Source of the DNA: Microbacterium faecale
GTDB taxonomy: Bacteria > Actinomycetota > Actinomycetes > Actinomycetales > Microbacteriaceae
DNA length: 64,000 bases
NCBI RefSeq assembly: GCF_014640975.1
Contig: NZ_BMHO01000001.1
Coordinates: forward strand, 816,166-880,165
Reading direction: 5' to 3'
Both the position numbers and the translations under genes were made by a program. This document shows positions 42,176-50,840 of this stretch, one piece after another (positions within the stretch are counted from its first letter, which is position 1; each line of letters opens with the position of its first letter). The notes under the pieces are model-generated. The model did not search any database, was not told the DNA's origin, and saw only the letters and a program-made list of their open reading frames with translations.

Positions 42176-43477
42176 ATGGTACGCATCGGCGCGAAGAAGA
42201 CCACGGGCTGGAAGGCGACAATCGCGGTCGCCATGTCCAACTACATCGAATCGGGATCGATCATCGCGATCGCGACGTCGATGGTGTTCTGGATGCAGGA
42301 GTTCGGATTCGACAGCGCATTCCAGGGCCTGCTTGCGGCGCTGAGCGCGAACGCCTTCGGCGCGGCGATCGGTGCGATCATCGGCGGCCCGCTCTGCGAC
42401 CGCTACGGCCGCAAGTTCATCTACACCTATGACCTGATCCTCTACATGGTCGGCGTGCTCATCGCGGCGTTCGCCATGGATCAGTGGATGCTGCTCGGCG
42501 CGTTCATCATCACCGGCATCGCCGTGGGCGCGGGCGTGCCCGCTTCGTGGACCTATATCGCCGAAGAGGCACCGAGCGACCGCCGTGCCGCGCACGTCGG
42601 GACGGCGCAACTCGCGTGGTCCGTCGGGCCGGCGATCGGATTCCTCCTCGCCGCGTTCCTCGCGCCGGCGGGCCTGATGGGGTCGCGCATCATCTTCCTG
42701 CACCTGTTCGTCGTCGCGTTCATCACCTGGTGGGTGCGCCGCGGCCTCGAGGAGTCGAAGAGCTGGAAGGACACGCAGACGATCCGCACGCAGCAGGGCG
42801 CGAAGGCGGCTGCCGGCCGCGGGTTCAAGGCCCTGCTCACTCGCAAGCAGAACCTGCTCGCGATCCTCTTCCTCATCGGCGTGTACTCGTTCTGGAACAC
42901 CGTCGCCGGCCAGGCAGGCATGTTCATGCCCGACGTCTACCGCGCGTCGGGTCTCACGGACCCCGCGCAGCAGTACTTCCTGCAGTCGTTCCTGTGGGGC
43001 ATGACGGTGGTTGGCACCTTCGTCTTCATGGCGCTCGGCGACCGCATGTCGCGCCGCCTGCTGTACTTCATCGGCGCTGCGCTCGGCATCGCCGGCTGGG
43101 TCGTGCTCGTCTACGTGCCGAATGGCACGCCGACCCTCTTCGGCTTCGCGATTCTCTGGGGCTTCGCCGCTGGCATCGGAGCGCAGGCGTTCTACGGACT
43201 CTGGACGGCCGAGCTGTTCGCTACGCAGTACCGCGCGTCGGCCCAGGGCCTGCTGTTCTTCACCGCCCGCATCATGGTCGGCGTGCTCAGCTACGGCTTC
43301 CCCGTGTGGCTCGAGACGCTGGGGCTCCCGACGCTCGGCGGCATCCTCATCGCAATCCTCGCCGTGTCGCTGGTCGTGGGCACCGTCTGGGCGCCGGACA
43401 CCCAGGGCAAGTCGCTCGAGGAGATCGAGAACGAGCGCTACGGCACCGTGAAGGACGACACTCTCACACCCGCGTAA
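42176..43477 (+). CDS. MFS sugar transporter (probable L-rhamnose permease)
   Basis: A 433-residue member of the major facilitator superfamily with twelve predicted helices and the motif GGPLCDRYGRKFIY between helices 2 and 3. The C-terminal end APDTQGKSLEEIENERYG is typical of the sugar-porter/metabolite-porter branch. A weak GGAAAG precedes the ATG. It shares its operator sequence with rhaM-rhaA, so L-rhamnose or a related deoxysugar is the likely substrate; that is inferred from regulation, not from the protein itself. Confidence 0.88.
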   Translation: MVRIGAKKTTGWKATIAVAMSNYIESGSIIAIATSMVFWMQEFGFDSAFQGLLAALSANAFGAAIGAIIGGPLCDRYGRKFIYTYDLILYMVGVLIAAFAMDQWMLLGAFIITGIAVGAGVPASWTYIAEEAPSDRRAAHVGTAQLAWSVGPAIGFLLAAFLAPAGLMGSRIIFLHLFVVAFITWWVRRGLEESKSWKDTQTIRTQQGAKAAAGRGFKALLTRKQNLLAILFLIGVYSFWNTVAGQAGMFMPDVYRASGLTDPAQQYFLQSFLWGMTVVGTFVFMALGDRMSRRLLYFIGAALGIAGWVVLVYVPNGTPTLFGFAILWGFAAGIGAQAFYGLWTAELFATQYRASAQGLLFFTARIMVGVLSYGFPVWLETLGLPTLGGILIAILAVSLVVGTVWAPDTQGKSLEEIENERYGTVKDDTLTPA

Positions 43478-43485
43478 CGCACACA

Positions 43486-43523
43486 CTCGGCGCCCTCCCC
43501 CTCGTGCGGGGGAGGGCGCCGAG
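43486..43523 (+). terminator. Strong terminator hairpin after the MFS gene
   Basis: A perfect 16-base stem, CTCGGCGCCCTCCCCC with GGGGGAGGGCGCCGAG, closes a 6-base loop (TCGTGC). It starts 9 bases after the stop codon. It lacks a long T-tract, as is common in high-GC actinobacteria. Confidence 0.8.
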
Positions 43524-43540
43524 GCGTTCCGATGGCGCGT

Positions 43541-43594
43541 CGCGAGTGCGCTTGCGCCCTTTGAACGCTTTTTCAAGGCGCGACGGCACTCGCG
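43541..43594 (-). terminator. Terminator hairpin after the LacI gene (minus strand)
   Basis: CGCGAGTGC (43541-43549) pairs with GCACTCGCG (43586-43594), enclosing a second stem built on TTGAA/TTCAA and CC/GG with small bulges. It lies just after the stop codon of the minus-strand LacI gene and next to the terminator of the convergent MFS gene. Confidence 0.6.
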
Positions 43595-43610
43595 AACGGC
43601 GCCCCGCGAC

Positions 43611-44618
43611 CTACTCCCCGGTGGACGCGCGCACGATGAGTTCCGGTTCGAACTCGATCGTCTCGGGCACGCGATTCGGATCCTCGATGAGTGCCGCGAG
43701 GAGGTCGAGCGCGCGCGATCCGATGAGCTGCGCCGGCTGGCGAATCGACGTGAGCGGCACGACGGTCGACTGCGCGAACGCGATGTCGTCGTAGCCAATG
43801 AGCGCGATGTCGTCGGGGATCCGCAGCGATCCCATCATCACCAGGGCCTGCATGATGCCGACGGCGAGGAGGTCGTTCGCGGCGAAGATCGCGTCGGGGC
43901 GGTCTGCGGGTTTCCTCGCGACGATCGCGGCGCCAGCGTCGCGCCCGGCGAGCACCGTGAGTTGATCGGTCTCGACATGCTCGAGGGTGGCGCCACGGGC
44001 GTCGTCCACGGCGCCGCGCGCTCCCGCGAGGCGGTCATCGACCTGGCGAAGCACGTCGGGACGTCCGCCGACGAAGGCGATCCGGCTCCGACCCTGGTCG
44101 AGCAGGTGTCGCGCCGCGATGTCGCCGCCGCGCACATCGTCGACAGCGACCGCCGAGAAATCGGATCCGGGGGCGGTGCGGTCGACGAGGACGACGGGGA
44201 TCCCGCGCTCGCGCAGTCGTTCGGCGGAGGCGAGCGTCTCGGACGTGGGGGAGAGGAGCACCCCGCTGACCCGCTGCTCCTCGAACAGGGCGAGGTAGGC
44301 GTCTTCGCGCTGCTTCCGCTCGTCGCTGTTTCCGAGCAGTACCGCCAGGCCGCGTTCTGCCGCCGCGTCCTCGGCGCCGCGGGCGACGTCGGTGAAGAAC
44401 GGGTTGCCGGCGTCGAGCACGGCGAGGCCGACCGTGGTGCTGCGGCCCGCGCGCAGCTGTCGGGCGGCATCGTTGCGGACGTATCCGAGCTCGTCGATCG
44501 CCTGGCGCACGCGATCGACGGTCGTGGCGGCGACGGCGTCCGGGCGGTTCAGGACGTTCGACACCGTCCCCACGGACACGCCGGCGTGATTCGCCACGTC
44601 GCGGATGCTGACCGCCAT
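43611..44618 (-). CDS. LacI-family regulator of the rhamnose genes
   Basis: A 335-residue repressor starting at 44618 after GGGAGG; the longer open frame upstream runs through rhaM on the other strand and is not coding. The headpiece is SIRDVANHAGVSVGTVSNVLNRPD and the effector domain contains VLDAGNPFFTDVARG, IFAANDLLAVGIMQAL and IALIGYDDIAFAQ. TGAAACGATTCA palindromes lie before the MFS gene on one side and before rhaM-rhaA on the other. This suggests that the protein represses both and responds to rhamnose or rhamnulose. Confidence 0.93.
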   Translation of the reverse strand: MAVSIRDVANHAGVSVGTVSNVLNRPDAVAATTVDRVRQAIDELGYVRNDAARQLRAGRSTTVGLAVLDAGNPFFTDVARGAEDAAAERGLAVLLGNSDERKQREDAYLALFEEQRVSGVLLSPTSETLASAERLRERGIPVVLVDRTAPGSDFSAVAVDDVRGGDIAARHLLDQGRSRIAFVGGRPDVLRQVDDRLAGARGAVDDARGATLEHVETDQLTVLAGRDAGAAIVARKPADRPDAIFAANDLLAVGIMQALVMMGSLRIPDDIALIGYDDIAFAQSTVVPLTSIRQPAQLIGSRALDLLAALIEDPNRVPETIEFEPELIVRASTGE

Positions 44619-44786
44619 CTGTCCTCCCGATCGCCTTCGAAGGATCCTATTGCACCCGACGGCCCCGTCTGTCGCGCCGTTCATTCGGTTCGCGACGCCG
44701 AAGTACGGCAACTCAGGTGCCGAACCGGGCGAACGGCCGCGCACGCCCGCCCACCTCCGGATCTGCCGTACTTCTGCACCGCGGGG

Positions 44787-44827
44787 TTGCTTCCCGCCCC
44801 TCCGTATGCCCATAATGAAACGATTCA
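44787..44827 (+). promoter_or_regulatory. Promoter and LacI operator of rhaM-rhaA
   Basis: TTGCTT (44787-44792) and CATAAT (44811-44816) are 18 bases apart, and CATAAT matches the -10 consensus at five of six positions. The perfect palindrome-type site TGAAACGATTCA (44816-44827) begins at the last base of the -10 element, so a bound repressor would block RNA polymerase. Confidence 0.75.
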
Positions 44828-44846
44828 CAACGACGGAGGTGGCGAC

Positions 44847-45206
44847 ATGCCGACCGAACCGCAGCGCGTCGCGTTCCGGCTGAGGGTGAAGCCGGAGCTG
44901 CTCGACGAGTACCTGCACCGACACAACCCGGTCTGGCCGGAGATGCTCGAGGAGATCGCCGCCTCGGGCCGCCACAACTACTCGATCTTCCACCTCGGCG
45001 GTGGCGAGCTCATCGGCTTCTACGAGACGCACGACGACGAGGCCGCCAAGGCGTACCTCGCGGCGAGCGAGATCGCGGGCCGCTGGGAGGCCGACATGGC
45101 GCGCTTCTTCATCGGGCAGGAAGGTCGGCCCGACCAGAACGCCGAGACGTTCGACGAGGTCTTCCATCTCGAGCGCCAGCTCCGCGCCGCGCGAGCAACC
45201 GACTAA
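44847..45206 (+). CDS. rhaM: L-rhamnose mutarotase (RhaM)
   Basis: A 119-residue protein after a GGAGGTG site. The signature is DEYLHRHNPVWPEMLEEI followed by GRHNYSIFHLGGGELIGFYE; the tyrosine and histidine here are the mutarotase residues of the family. It equilibrates the anomers of L-rhamnose so that the isomerase downstream has its preferred form. It lies 58 bases before the isomerase gene and shares its operator-controlled promoter. Confidence 0.93.
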   Translation: MPTEPQRVAFRLRVKPELLDEYLHRHNPVWPEMLEEIAASGRHNYSIFHLGGGELIGFYETHDDEAAKAYLAASEIAGRWEADMARFFIGQEGRPDQNAETFDEVFHLERQLRAARATD

Positions 45207-45264
45207 CACCGACATGAACGCGGCCGACGTGGGCCGCGGCGACCGACAGAAAGGCTCCGCACTG

Positions 45265-46428
45265 ATGGGCATCCTCCCCCAGAACATCCTGGACCAGCTC
45301 CAGGAGCAGGCGATCGAGCTCCCCTCGTGGGCGTTCGGAAACTCCGGCACCCGCTTCAAGGTGTTCGGCACCCCCGGCACGCCCCGGGATCCGTTCGAGA
45401 AGATCTCGGACGCCGCGCAGGTGAACAAGCTCACCGGTCTCGCGCCCATCGTCGCGCTGCACATCCCGTGGGACCTGAGCGACTTCGACGCGCTGCGCAA
45501 GCACGCCGAGGATGAGGGCGTCGAGCTCGGCACCATCAACTCGAACACGTTCCAGGACGACGAGTACAAGTTCGGCGCGCTGACGCACGAGGACGCCCGG
45601 ATCCGTCAGAAGGCGATCGACCACCACCTCGAGTGCATCGACGTGATGGACAAGACCGGATCGCGTGACCTCAAGATCTGGCTCGCCGAGGGCTCCAACT
45701 ATCCCGGCCAGGCAGACATGCGCGGCCGCCAGGACCGCCTGCAGGAGTCGCTGCAGAAGATCTACGCTCGCCTGTCGGACGACCAGCGCCTCGTGCTGGA
45801 GTACAAGTTCTTCGAGCCGTCGTTTTACCACACCGACGTTCCGGACTGGGGCACCTCCTACGCGCAGGTGGCCGCCCTCGGCGACAAGGCGCTCGTCTGC
45901 CTCGACACCGGCCACCACGCGCCGGGCACGAACATCGAGTTCATCGTCATGCAGCTGCTGCGGCTCGGCAAGCTCGGCTCGTTCGACTTCAACAGTCGCT
46001 TCTATGCCGATGACGACCTGATCGTCGGCGCCGCGGATCCGTTCCAGCTGTTCCGCATCCTCTTTGAGGTCGTGCGCGGCGGGGGGTTCAACAACCCGGA
46101 CGTGCAGTTCATGCTCGACCAGTGCCACAACGTCGAGAACAAGATCCTCGGCCAGATCCGCTCGGTGCTCAACGTGCAGGAGATGACCGCGCGCGCCCTG
46201 CTCGTCGACACCGACGCGCTGCGCGAGGCGCAGGTCTCCGGCGACGTGCTCGCGGCGAACCAGGTCTTCATGGACGCGTTCTACACCGACGTGCGCCCCG
46301 CGCTGGCCGAATGGCGCGAGGGCCGGGGCCTGCCCGCGGATCCGATGCGCGCGTACCTCGACTCCGGTTACCAGGAGAAGATCGAGGCCGACCGGGTCGG
46401 CGGCCAGCAGGCGGGCTGGGGCGCCTAA
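45265..46428 (+). CDS. rhaI: L-rhamnose isomerase (Pseudomonas-type RhaI)
   Basis: A 387-residue metal-dependent isomerase that converts L-rhamnose to L-rhamnulose. Sequence landmarks of the Pseudomonas/actinobacterial type are INSNTFQDDEYKFGALTH, DLKIWLAEGSNYPGQ, LEYKFFEP (metal Glu), CLDTGHHAPGTNIEF (metal Asp and His) and FDFNSRFYADDDL. ATG 45265 follows a GAAAGG site; an in-frame ATG at 45214 is less likely. Neither a kinase nor an aldolase follows; the nearest candidates are at 54802-57032 under a different operator. Confidence 0.93.
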   Translation: MGILPQNILDQLQEQAIELPSWAFGNSGTRFKVFGTPGTPRDPFEKISDAAQVNKLTGLAPIVALHIPWDLSDFDALRKHAEDEGVELGTINSNTFQDDEYKFGALTHEDARIRQKAIDHHLECIDVMDKTGSRDLKIWLAEGSNYPGQADMRGRQDRLQESLQKIYARLSDDQRLVLEYKFFEPSFYHTDVPDWGTSYAQVAALGDKALVCLDTGHHAPGTNIEFIVMQLLRLGKLGSFDFNSRFYADDDLIVGAADPFQLFRILFEVVRGGGFNNPDVQFMLDQCHNVENKILGQIRSVLNVQEMTARALLVDTDALREAQVSGDVLAANQVFMDAFYTDVRPALAEWREGRGLPADPMRAYLDSGYQEKIEADRVGGQQAGWGA

Positions 46429-46467
46429 GCAGCCGGGCCACGGCCGGCCTCACCCTGAGACCACCCG

Positions 46468-46507
46468 TTCGCCGTGCGACTACGACATCCCGTAGTCGCA
46501 CGGCGAA
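46468..46507. repeat. Long palindromic repeat element, copy A
   Basis: A perfect 17-base stem (TTCGCCGTGCGACTACG with CGTAGTCGCACGGCGAA) around the 6-base loop ACATCC, followed at 46510-46518 by another CGTAGTCGC. A near-identical element is at 63788-63827, including loop end ATCCC and the trailing GTAGTCGC. Here it follows the rhamnose isomerase gene and may also act as a terminator. A REP-like repeated element is inferred from the two copies. Confidence 0.7.
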
Positions 46508-46599
46508 ACCGTAGTCGCGGGATCCGCGAGGCGGGGCGGACCCGCGGCGCCCGCGACGCGCCGCGGAGCCCGCTGTCGGCGGCGACCCGATAGCGTGGT

Positions 46600-46608
46600 T
46601 TCAATGAA
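46600..46608. promoter_or_regulatory. Possible autoregulatory operator over the LacI start codon
   Basis: TTCAATGAA, a palindrome with a central A, includes the ATG start of the LacI gene. The 14-mer TTCAATGAACAGCG found here recurs on the minus strand in the promoter of the convergent operon (54665-54693 region). The codons Met-Asn-Ser are read through it. No Shine-Dalgarno sequence is present, so the mRNA may be leaderless. Confidence 0.45.
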
Positions 46609-47632
46609 CAGCGACGGCCGAACTCAGCGAACAGTCACCATCCGTGACGTGGCCGAGCGCGCCGGGGTCTCGGCCGGCACCGTGAGCAACGTGCTCAACC
46701 GACCGTTCTACGTCAACTCCGACACGCGCGAGCGCGTGCTCGACGCGATCCGCGACCTCGATTTCGTGCCGCGGCAACGCGCCCGGCAGTACCGCCCCGG
46801 CCGGCTTCGCACCATCGGCATGGCCGCGGCGAACCTCTCGAACCCGTTCTTCGTCGACGTCGTGCTCGGCGCCGACGCCGCAGCCAGCGAACTCGACCTC
46901 GGCATGGTCGTCACCAATAGCGCCTACGACGCTGACCGCGAGAACCAGAACCTCGACCTGCTTGTGCAGCAGCGGGTGCAGGGCATCATCATCTCGCCGG
47001 TCGACGAGAAGAGCTCGAGCCTGCAGATGCTGCGCGACCGCGGCGTGCCGACGGTCTTCGTCGACCGCGTCGGTGAACATCACACGACCGCCTGGAGCGT
47101 CGTCGTCGACGACCGCATCGGCGGCAGGATCGGCGCCCAGCACCTCATCGACGCGGGGTATCGACGGATCGCGTTCGTCGGTCACCCGGACCGTTCTCCG
47201 AAGGTGCGCGACCGCGTCGACGGCGCCCTCGAGGTGGTCGCGGAGGCCGGCGGCGTCTCGCTCGACGTCATCGAAGCCGAGTCGTGGACGGTCGAGGCGG
47301 GACGCGCCGCGGGAGAGCTCATCGCGGATCGTCGCGTGGAGCGGCGCCCCGAGGCGATCCTCTGCGCGAACGACATGGTCGCACTCGGCGCGATCCAGGC
47401 GTTCGCGCGAGCGGGCCTGCGCGTGCCCGAGGACATCGCCGTCGTCGGCTACGACGACATCGCCTGGGCCGAGGTCTCCTCGCCCCGCCTCACGACGATC
47501 CGGCAGCCGCGCGAGCTTCTCGGCGCGACGGCCGTGCGTATGATCCGCGAGCTGTTCCGCCAGGACGCGGCGCAGCCCGAGAACAACCACGTGATGCTGC
47601 GCCCCGAGCTCGTCCTCCGCGACAGTGCGTAA
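46604..47632 (+). CDS. LacI-family transcriptional regulator
   Basis: A 342-residue regulator with headpiece VTIRDVAERAGVSAGTVSNVLNRPF and effector-domain landmarks AANLSNPFFVDVVLGAD, ILCANDMVALGAIQAF and IAVVGYDDIAWAEVSSPRL. ATG 46604 (MNSDGRTQ) is preferred; GTG 46595 is in frame but would add only three residues. It is convergent with the cupin/DUF4432/ABC operon and shares an operator-like sequence with that operon's promoter, so it is the likely repressor. Confidence 0.92.
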   Translation: MNSDGRTQRTVTIRDVAERAGVSAGTVSNVLNRPFYVNSDTRERVLDAIRDLDFVPRQRARQYRPGRLRTIGMAAANLSNPFFVDVVLGADAAASELDLGMVVTNSAYDADRENQNLDLLVQQRVQGIIISPVDEKSSSLQMLRDRGVPTVFVDRVGEHHTTAWSVVVDDRIGGRIGAQHLIDAGYRRIAFVGHPDRSPKVRDRVDGALEVVAEAGGVSLDVIEAESWTVEAGRAAGELIADRRVERRPEAILCANDMVALGAIQAFARAGLRVPEDIAVVGYDDIAWAEVSSPRLTTIRQPRELLGATAVRMIRELFRQDAAQPENNHVMLRPELVLRDSA

Positions 47633-47640
47633 GCACCCGG

Positions 47641-47750
47641 CAGCGCCCGGACCCGCAGAACAGCGCCCGGACCCGCCGGCACCGCATACGGATCCGCGAA
47701 ACAGCGCACACCCGGATCCGCAGAACAGCGCGCACGCGGATCCGCGTCGC
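47641..47750. repeat. Degenerate tandem repeat after the LacI gene
   Basis: The stretch contains four or five imperfect copies, about 20-40 bases each, of a unit like AGCGCNCCCGGAYCCGCAGAAC. CAGCGC begins each copy, and CCGGACCCGC or CGGATCCGC follows. It starts 8 bases after the stop codon. It may be a slippage-generated spacer; no open frame of interest runs through it. Confidence 0.6.
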
Positions 47751-47760
47751 CCCCGAGAAA

Positions 47761-47802
47761 CGCGAATGCGGGGCGGCCACAGTGGCACGCCCCGCATTCG
47801 CG
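47761..47802. terminator. Bidirectional terminator between convergent LacI and ABC genes
   Basis: CGCGAATGCGGGGCG pairs perfectly with CGCCCCGCATTCGCG (15 bases). The stem continues inside with GCCAC/GTGGC after one bulged base. It lies 16 bases from the stop codon of the minus-strand binding-protein gene and after the tandem repeat on the other side, so it can serve both transcripts. Confidence 0.85.
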
Positions 47803-47818
47803 CGGAATCGTCAGTCGA

Positions 47819-48796
47819 TCAGAGCGCCGGCTCTTCGTCGGCGACGTTCTCCTCGGTGACGACGGTCAGCGGAATCGGGAGCCGCTCGTCGACCGTCTCG
47901 CCATTCGCGACCTTGACGATCGTCTCGAGGGCGAGCTTGCCGTCCTCGACGGGTGACTGCACGATCGTCGCGGTGTAGTGACCGGCCTCGATCGCCTCGA
48001 AGGCGTCCTTCTGGCCGTTGATGCCGACGATCGCGGGGATCTCGTCGAGGCTGCGCCCCGCCTCGGTCCATGCGTCGATGAAGCCGCGGGCCATCGTGTC
48101 GTCGTTCGCGTAGACGCCGTCGATGTCGTCGCCGAACCGCGTGATGAGGTCGCGGCTCATCTCGAGCGCCTTCTGCTGGTCGAAGTCGGCGTTGACCGTG
48201 TCGAGGACCTCGATGTCGGAGCCGAGCTCCTCGAGCTGCTCGGTGAAGCCGTCCGTACGACCGATCGAGGTGCCGTTGCCGGCCTGGCCCGCGATGATCA
48301 CCACGTTGCCTTCACCGCCGAGCTCCTCGTTCATAGCGTCGGCCGACAGCACGCCCTCTTCGTAGACGTCGGGTCCGGTGAAGGACGCGAAGTAGCCGTC
48401 GGCGTCATCGCCCATCGGGGTGTTGATGAGCACGACGGGGATGTCGGCGTCCTGTGCCTGCACGAGGCCCGGCACGTATGCCTGCGGGTCGAGCGGCCAG
48501 AGCACGATGCCGTCGGGGCTGCGGCCGATGCAGGAGTTGAGCTGCTCGGTTCCGGTCTGCACGTCGAAGTCCTGGCTCAGCAGGGTGACGTTGACACCGG
48601 CCTCGTCAGCGGCGGCCTGGAAGGCCTCGTTGGCGGGGGTGGCATAGGCGTGCGATTCGGCTGCCGTGATGTAGCAGATCTCGAGTTCGCCGTCCGCGCC
48701 GGCGTCGCCGCCGCCTGCGTCTCCGCTGGCACAACCAACGGTGAGCAGGAGCGCGGCGCCGATGGCGGCGCTGCCGATCAGCTGTGGGGTTCTCAT
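47819..48796 (-). CDS. Sugar ABC transporter substrate-binding lipoprotein, RbsB type
   Basis: A 325-residue lipoprotein with lipobox TVGC (Cys22) and a type 1 binding-protein domain: ICYITAAESHAYATPANEAF, GIVLWPLDPQAYVPGLV, GVYANDDTMARGFIDAW and AIVGINGQKDAFEAI. It is the last gene of its operon, with a strong terminator after it, and overlaps the permease gene by ATGA. This is unusual, since binding proteins are often encoded first. The ligand is a sugar or polyol of unknown identity; the isomerase-like and epimerase-like genes upstream suggest an aldose. Confidence 0.92.
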   Translation of the reverse strand: MRTPQLIGSAAIGAALLLTVGCASGDAGGGDAGADGELEICYITAAESHAYATPANEAFQAAADEAGVNVTLLSQDFDVQTGTEQLNSCIGRSPDGIVLWPLDPQAYVPGLVQAQDADIPVVLINTPMGDDADGYFASFTGPDVYEEGVLSADAMNEELGGEGNVVIIAGQAGNGTSIGRTDGFTEQLEELGSDIEVLDTVNADFDQQKALEMSRDLITRFGDDIDGVYANDDTMARGFIDAWTEAGRSLDEIPAIVGINGQKDAFEAIEAGHYTATIVQSPVEDGKLALETIVKVANGETVDERLPIPLTVVTEENVADEEPAL

Positions 48797-49854
48797 GGTG
48801 CGAGGGTCCTTTCGTCCATTCCTTCTTGGGTGGCTGTGGTGTCGCGTCGTGATCGCAGCCAGCGGCGGATCACGTTCGCGAGTGGTTCGGCGCGCCGGGC
48901 CTTGCCCGACACAAAGCGGTCGAGCAGGATCAGCAGCAGCAGGATGATGCCGGTCACGATGTCCTGGATGTACGCCGGAATGCTCTGGTATTCCATCGAC
49001 GTCGTCAGGAACGCGAGCACGAGCAGGCCGCCGAGCGTGCCCAGCGCGGATCCGCGCCCGCCCTCGAGCCGCGTGCCGCCGATGACGACGGCGGCGATGC
49101 CGGTGAGCGCAGTCGTCTCGCCGAACACCGGGGATCCGGTGTTGACCGCGAGGCTCTGCATGATGCCCGCCGCGCCCGCCATCGCGCCACTGAACACGAA
49201 CACCCCGAAGAGGTATCCGTTCGAGCGGATGCCGCTCGCGGTGGCGCTGGCCGAGCTGCTGCCGACGGCGAACAGGTTGCGGCCCGCGACCGTGCGACGC
49301 AGCCAGAGCGCCAGCAGAATCACGGCGACGAAGAAGATCAGCGCGCGCGGGCTGAACGTGCCGCCGACGGGGCGCGTCACCACGAGGCCGACGAGCGGAT
49401 CCTCACCGCTGACCGGTCGCGAGTCGGTGATCGTGTGACAGATCGCGCGGAACATCAGCATCGACGCGAGCGTCGCGACGAGCGAGTTGACCTTCAGCAC
49501 CACCACGAGGAAGCCGTTGACCGCGCCGCACGCGATGCCGATCAGGAGCGCGGCGATCGCGGCACCGGTGGCGCCGAGCACGGGCTGTAGCCCGATCGCG
49601 GCGATCCCCGAGAGCGCGAGAGTGGATCCGACCGACAGGTCGAGCTGACCGGCGATCAGCACCACGGTCAGACCGACCGCGACAATGCCGAGCGTGGCGA
49701 CCCGGTCGATGCTGAGGCTCAGCGTGCGGAACTCGAAGAATCCGGGCACGAGGCTCGCCGCGAGGACGAACGTCGCCACGAGGATGATGATCACTCGGTA
49801 CTGCACGATCCCGAGGAAGGTCGTGCTGTCGAAGAAGCGTTGTACGCGGTTCAT
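48793..49854 (-). CDS. Sugar ABC transporter permease, RbsC type (second)
   Basis: A 353-residue membrane protein starting at 49854 after GAGGAGGACG. CUT2 landmarks are LIAGQLDLSVGSTLALSG, LKVNSLVATLASMLMFRA and VIGGTRLEGGRGSALGTLGG. The C-terminal 40 residues are hydrophilic and basic (FVSGKARRAEPLANVIRRW region). It overlaps both neighbours by ATGA. It forms a heterodimeric channel with the next permease. Confidence 0.92.
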   Translation of the reverse strand: MNRVQRFFDSTTFLGIVQYRVIIILVATFVLAASLVPGFFEFRTLSLSIDRVATLGIVAVGLTVVLIAGQLDLSVGSTLALSGIAAIGLQPVLGATGAAIAALLIGIACGAVNGFLVVVLKVNSLVATLASMLMFRAICHTITDSRPVSGEDPLVGLVVTRPVGGTFSPRALIFFVAVILLALWLRRTVAGRNLFAVGSSSASATASGIRSNGYLFGVFVFSGAMAGAAGIMQSLAVNTGSPVFGETTALTGIAAVVIGGTRLEGGRGSALGTLGGLLVLAFLTTSMEYQSIPAYIQDIVTGIILLLLILLDRFVSGKARRAEPLANVIRRWLRSRRDTTATQEGMDERTLAP

Positions 49855-50840
49855 CGTCGTCCTCCTCGTCGGCGCAGCGCCACATCGAGGGCTACTGCCC
49901 CCGCAATCAGGCCGCCCTTGATCAGTCCCTGGGGTTCGGTCGGCACACCCTGCAGCACGAGGATGTTCGTCAGCAGCTGCACGAACAGCAGGCCGCCGAT
50001 CGCGCGCGGGATGCTGCCGAAGCCGCCGAGCAGGCTCACGCCGCCGACGACGACCGCGGTGATCGCGTCGAACTCGTAGCCGATGCCGATGCCGGGGCGT
50101 GCGGTCTGCAGGGTGAGCCCGAGCAGGACCCCGGCGAAGCCGGCGAGCGATCCGGTGAGGATGAACGCCGCCGAGCGGGTCAGTCGCACCGGGACCGCGC
50201 TGGCGCGGGTCGCGTCGGGGTTCGATCCGACCGCGTACGTCCAACGCCCCCACACGCTGCGCGAGAGCACCAGGTGGCCGATGACGGCGATAGCGGCGAA
50301 GATCAGCACGATCACGGGGATGGTTCCGAAGATCCGTCCGGTGAGGAACTCCTGGATCCCCTTGTCGTCGCCGTAGACGATGACGCCGCCGACCGCGGCC
50401 TGCGCGATGCCGAGCACGATCGTGCCGGTCGCGAGGGTCGTGATGACGGGGTTGAGCCCGGCGTAGCCGATCAGGAATCCGTTGAGCAGGCCGGCCGCCG
50501 TCGCGACGAGCACGCCGACGATGCCAGCCGCGATGCTGCCCATGACGGGTTGCAACGCGAGCACGAGGATCCCGCCGACGGCGACGGTCGCGGGGACCGA
50601 CAGGTCGGCCATCCCGCGCGTGATGAACACGAAGGTCATCCCGACGACGATCACGCCGACGATCGACATATTGATCAGGACGTTCGTCAGGTTCGAGACC
50701 GAGAGGAACTTGTCGTTGAGCAGGCTGCCGACGATGATCAACACGACGATGCCCGCGGGCATGCCGATCCAGCCGATGGCGCGGCCGGAGCCGCGCTCGG
50801 CCGTGACCCTCGGGCCTGCTGTGGTGGGGGTGATGGTCAT
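49851..50840 (-). CDS. Sugar ABC transporter permease, RbsC type (first)
   Basis: A 329-residue membrane protein. The CUT2 signature is altered: where most have GGIDLSVG, this one has TRGMADLSVPATVAVGG. GLNPVITTLATGTIVLGI and VVGGVSLLGGFGSIPRAIGG are also seen. Start 50840 overlaps the ATPase stop by ATGA. It is the partner of the preceding permease in the complex. Confidence 0.92.
   Translation of the reverse strand: MTITPTTAGPRVTAERGSGRAIGWIGMPAGIVVLIIVGSLLNDKFLSVSNLTNVLINMSIVGVIVVGMTFVFITRGMADLSVPATVAVGGILVLALQPVMGSIAAGIVGVLVATAAGLLNGFLIGYAGLNPVITTLATGTIVLGIAQAAVGGVIVYGDDKGIQEFLTGRIFGTIPVIVLIFAAIAVIGHLVLSRSVWGRWTYAVGSNPDATRASAVPVRLTRSAAFILTGSLAGFAGVLLGLTLQTARPGIGIGYEFDAITAVVVGGVSLLGGFGSIPRAIGGLLFVQLLTNILVLQGVPTEPQGLIKGGLIAGAVALDVALRRRGGRR

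Noticed and set aside
41996..43798. A 600-codon minus-strand frame opposite the MFS gene
   Set aside because: Antisense shadow of a membrane protein, crossing two terminator hairpins; highly charged and without motifs.
44619..45569. N-terminal extension of the rhamnose LacI gene
   Set aside because: It runs antisense through rhaM and rhaI; GGGAGG and the LacI headpiece fix the start at 44618.
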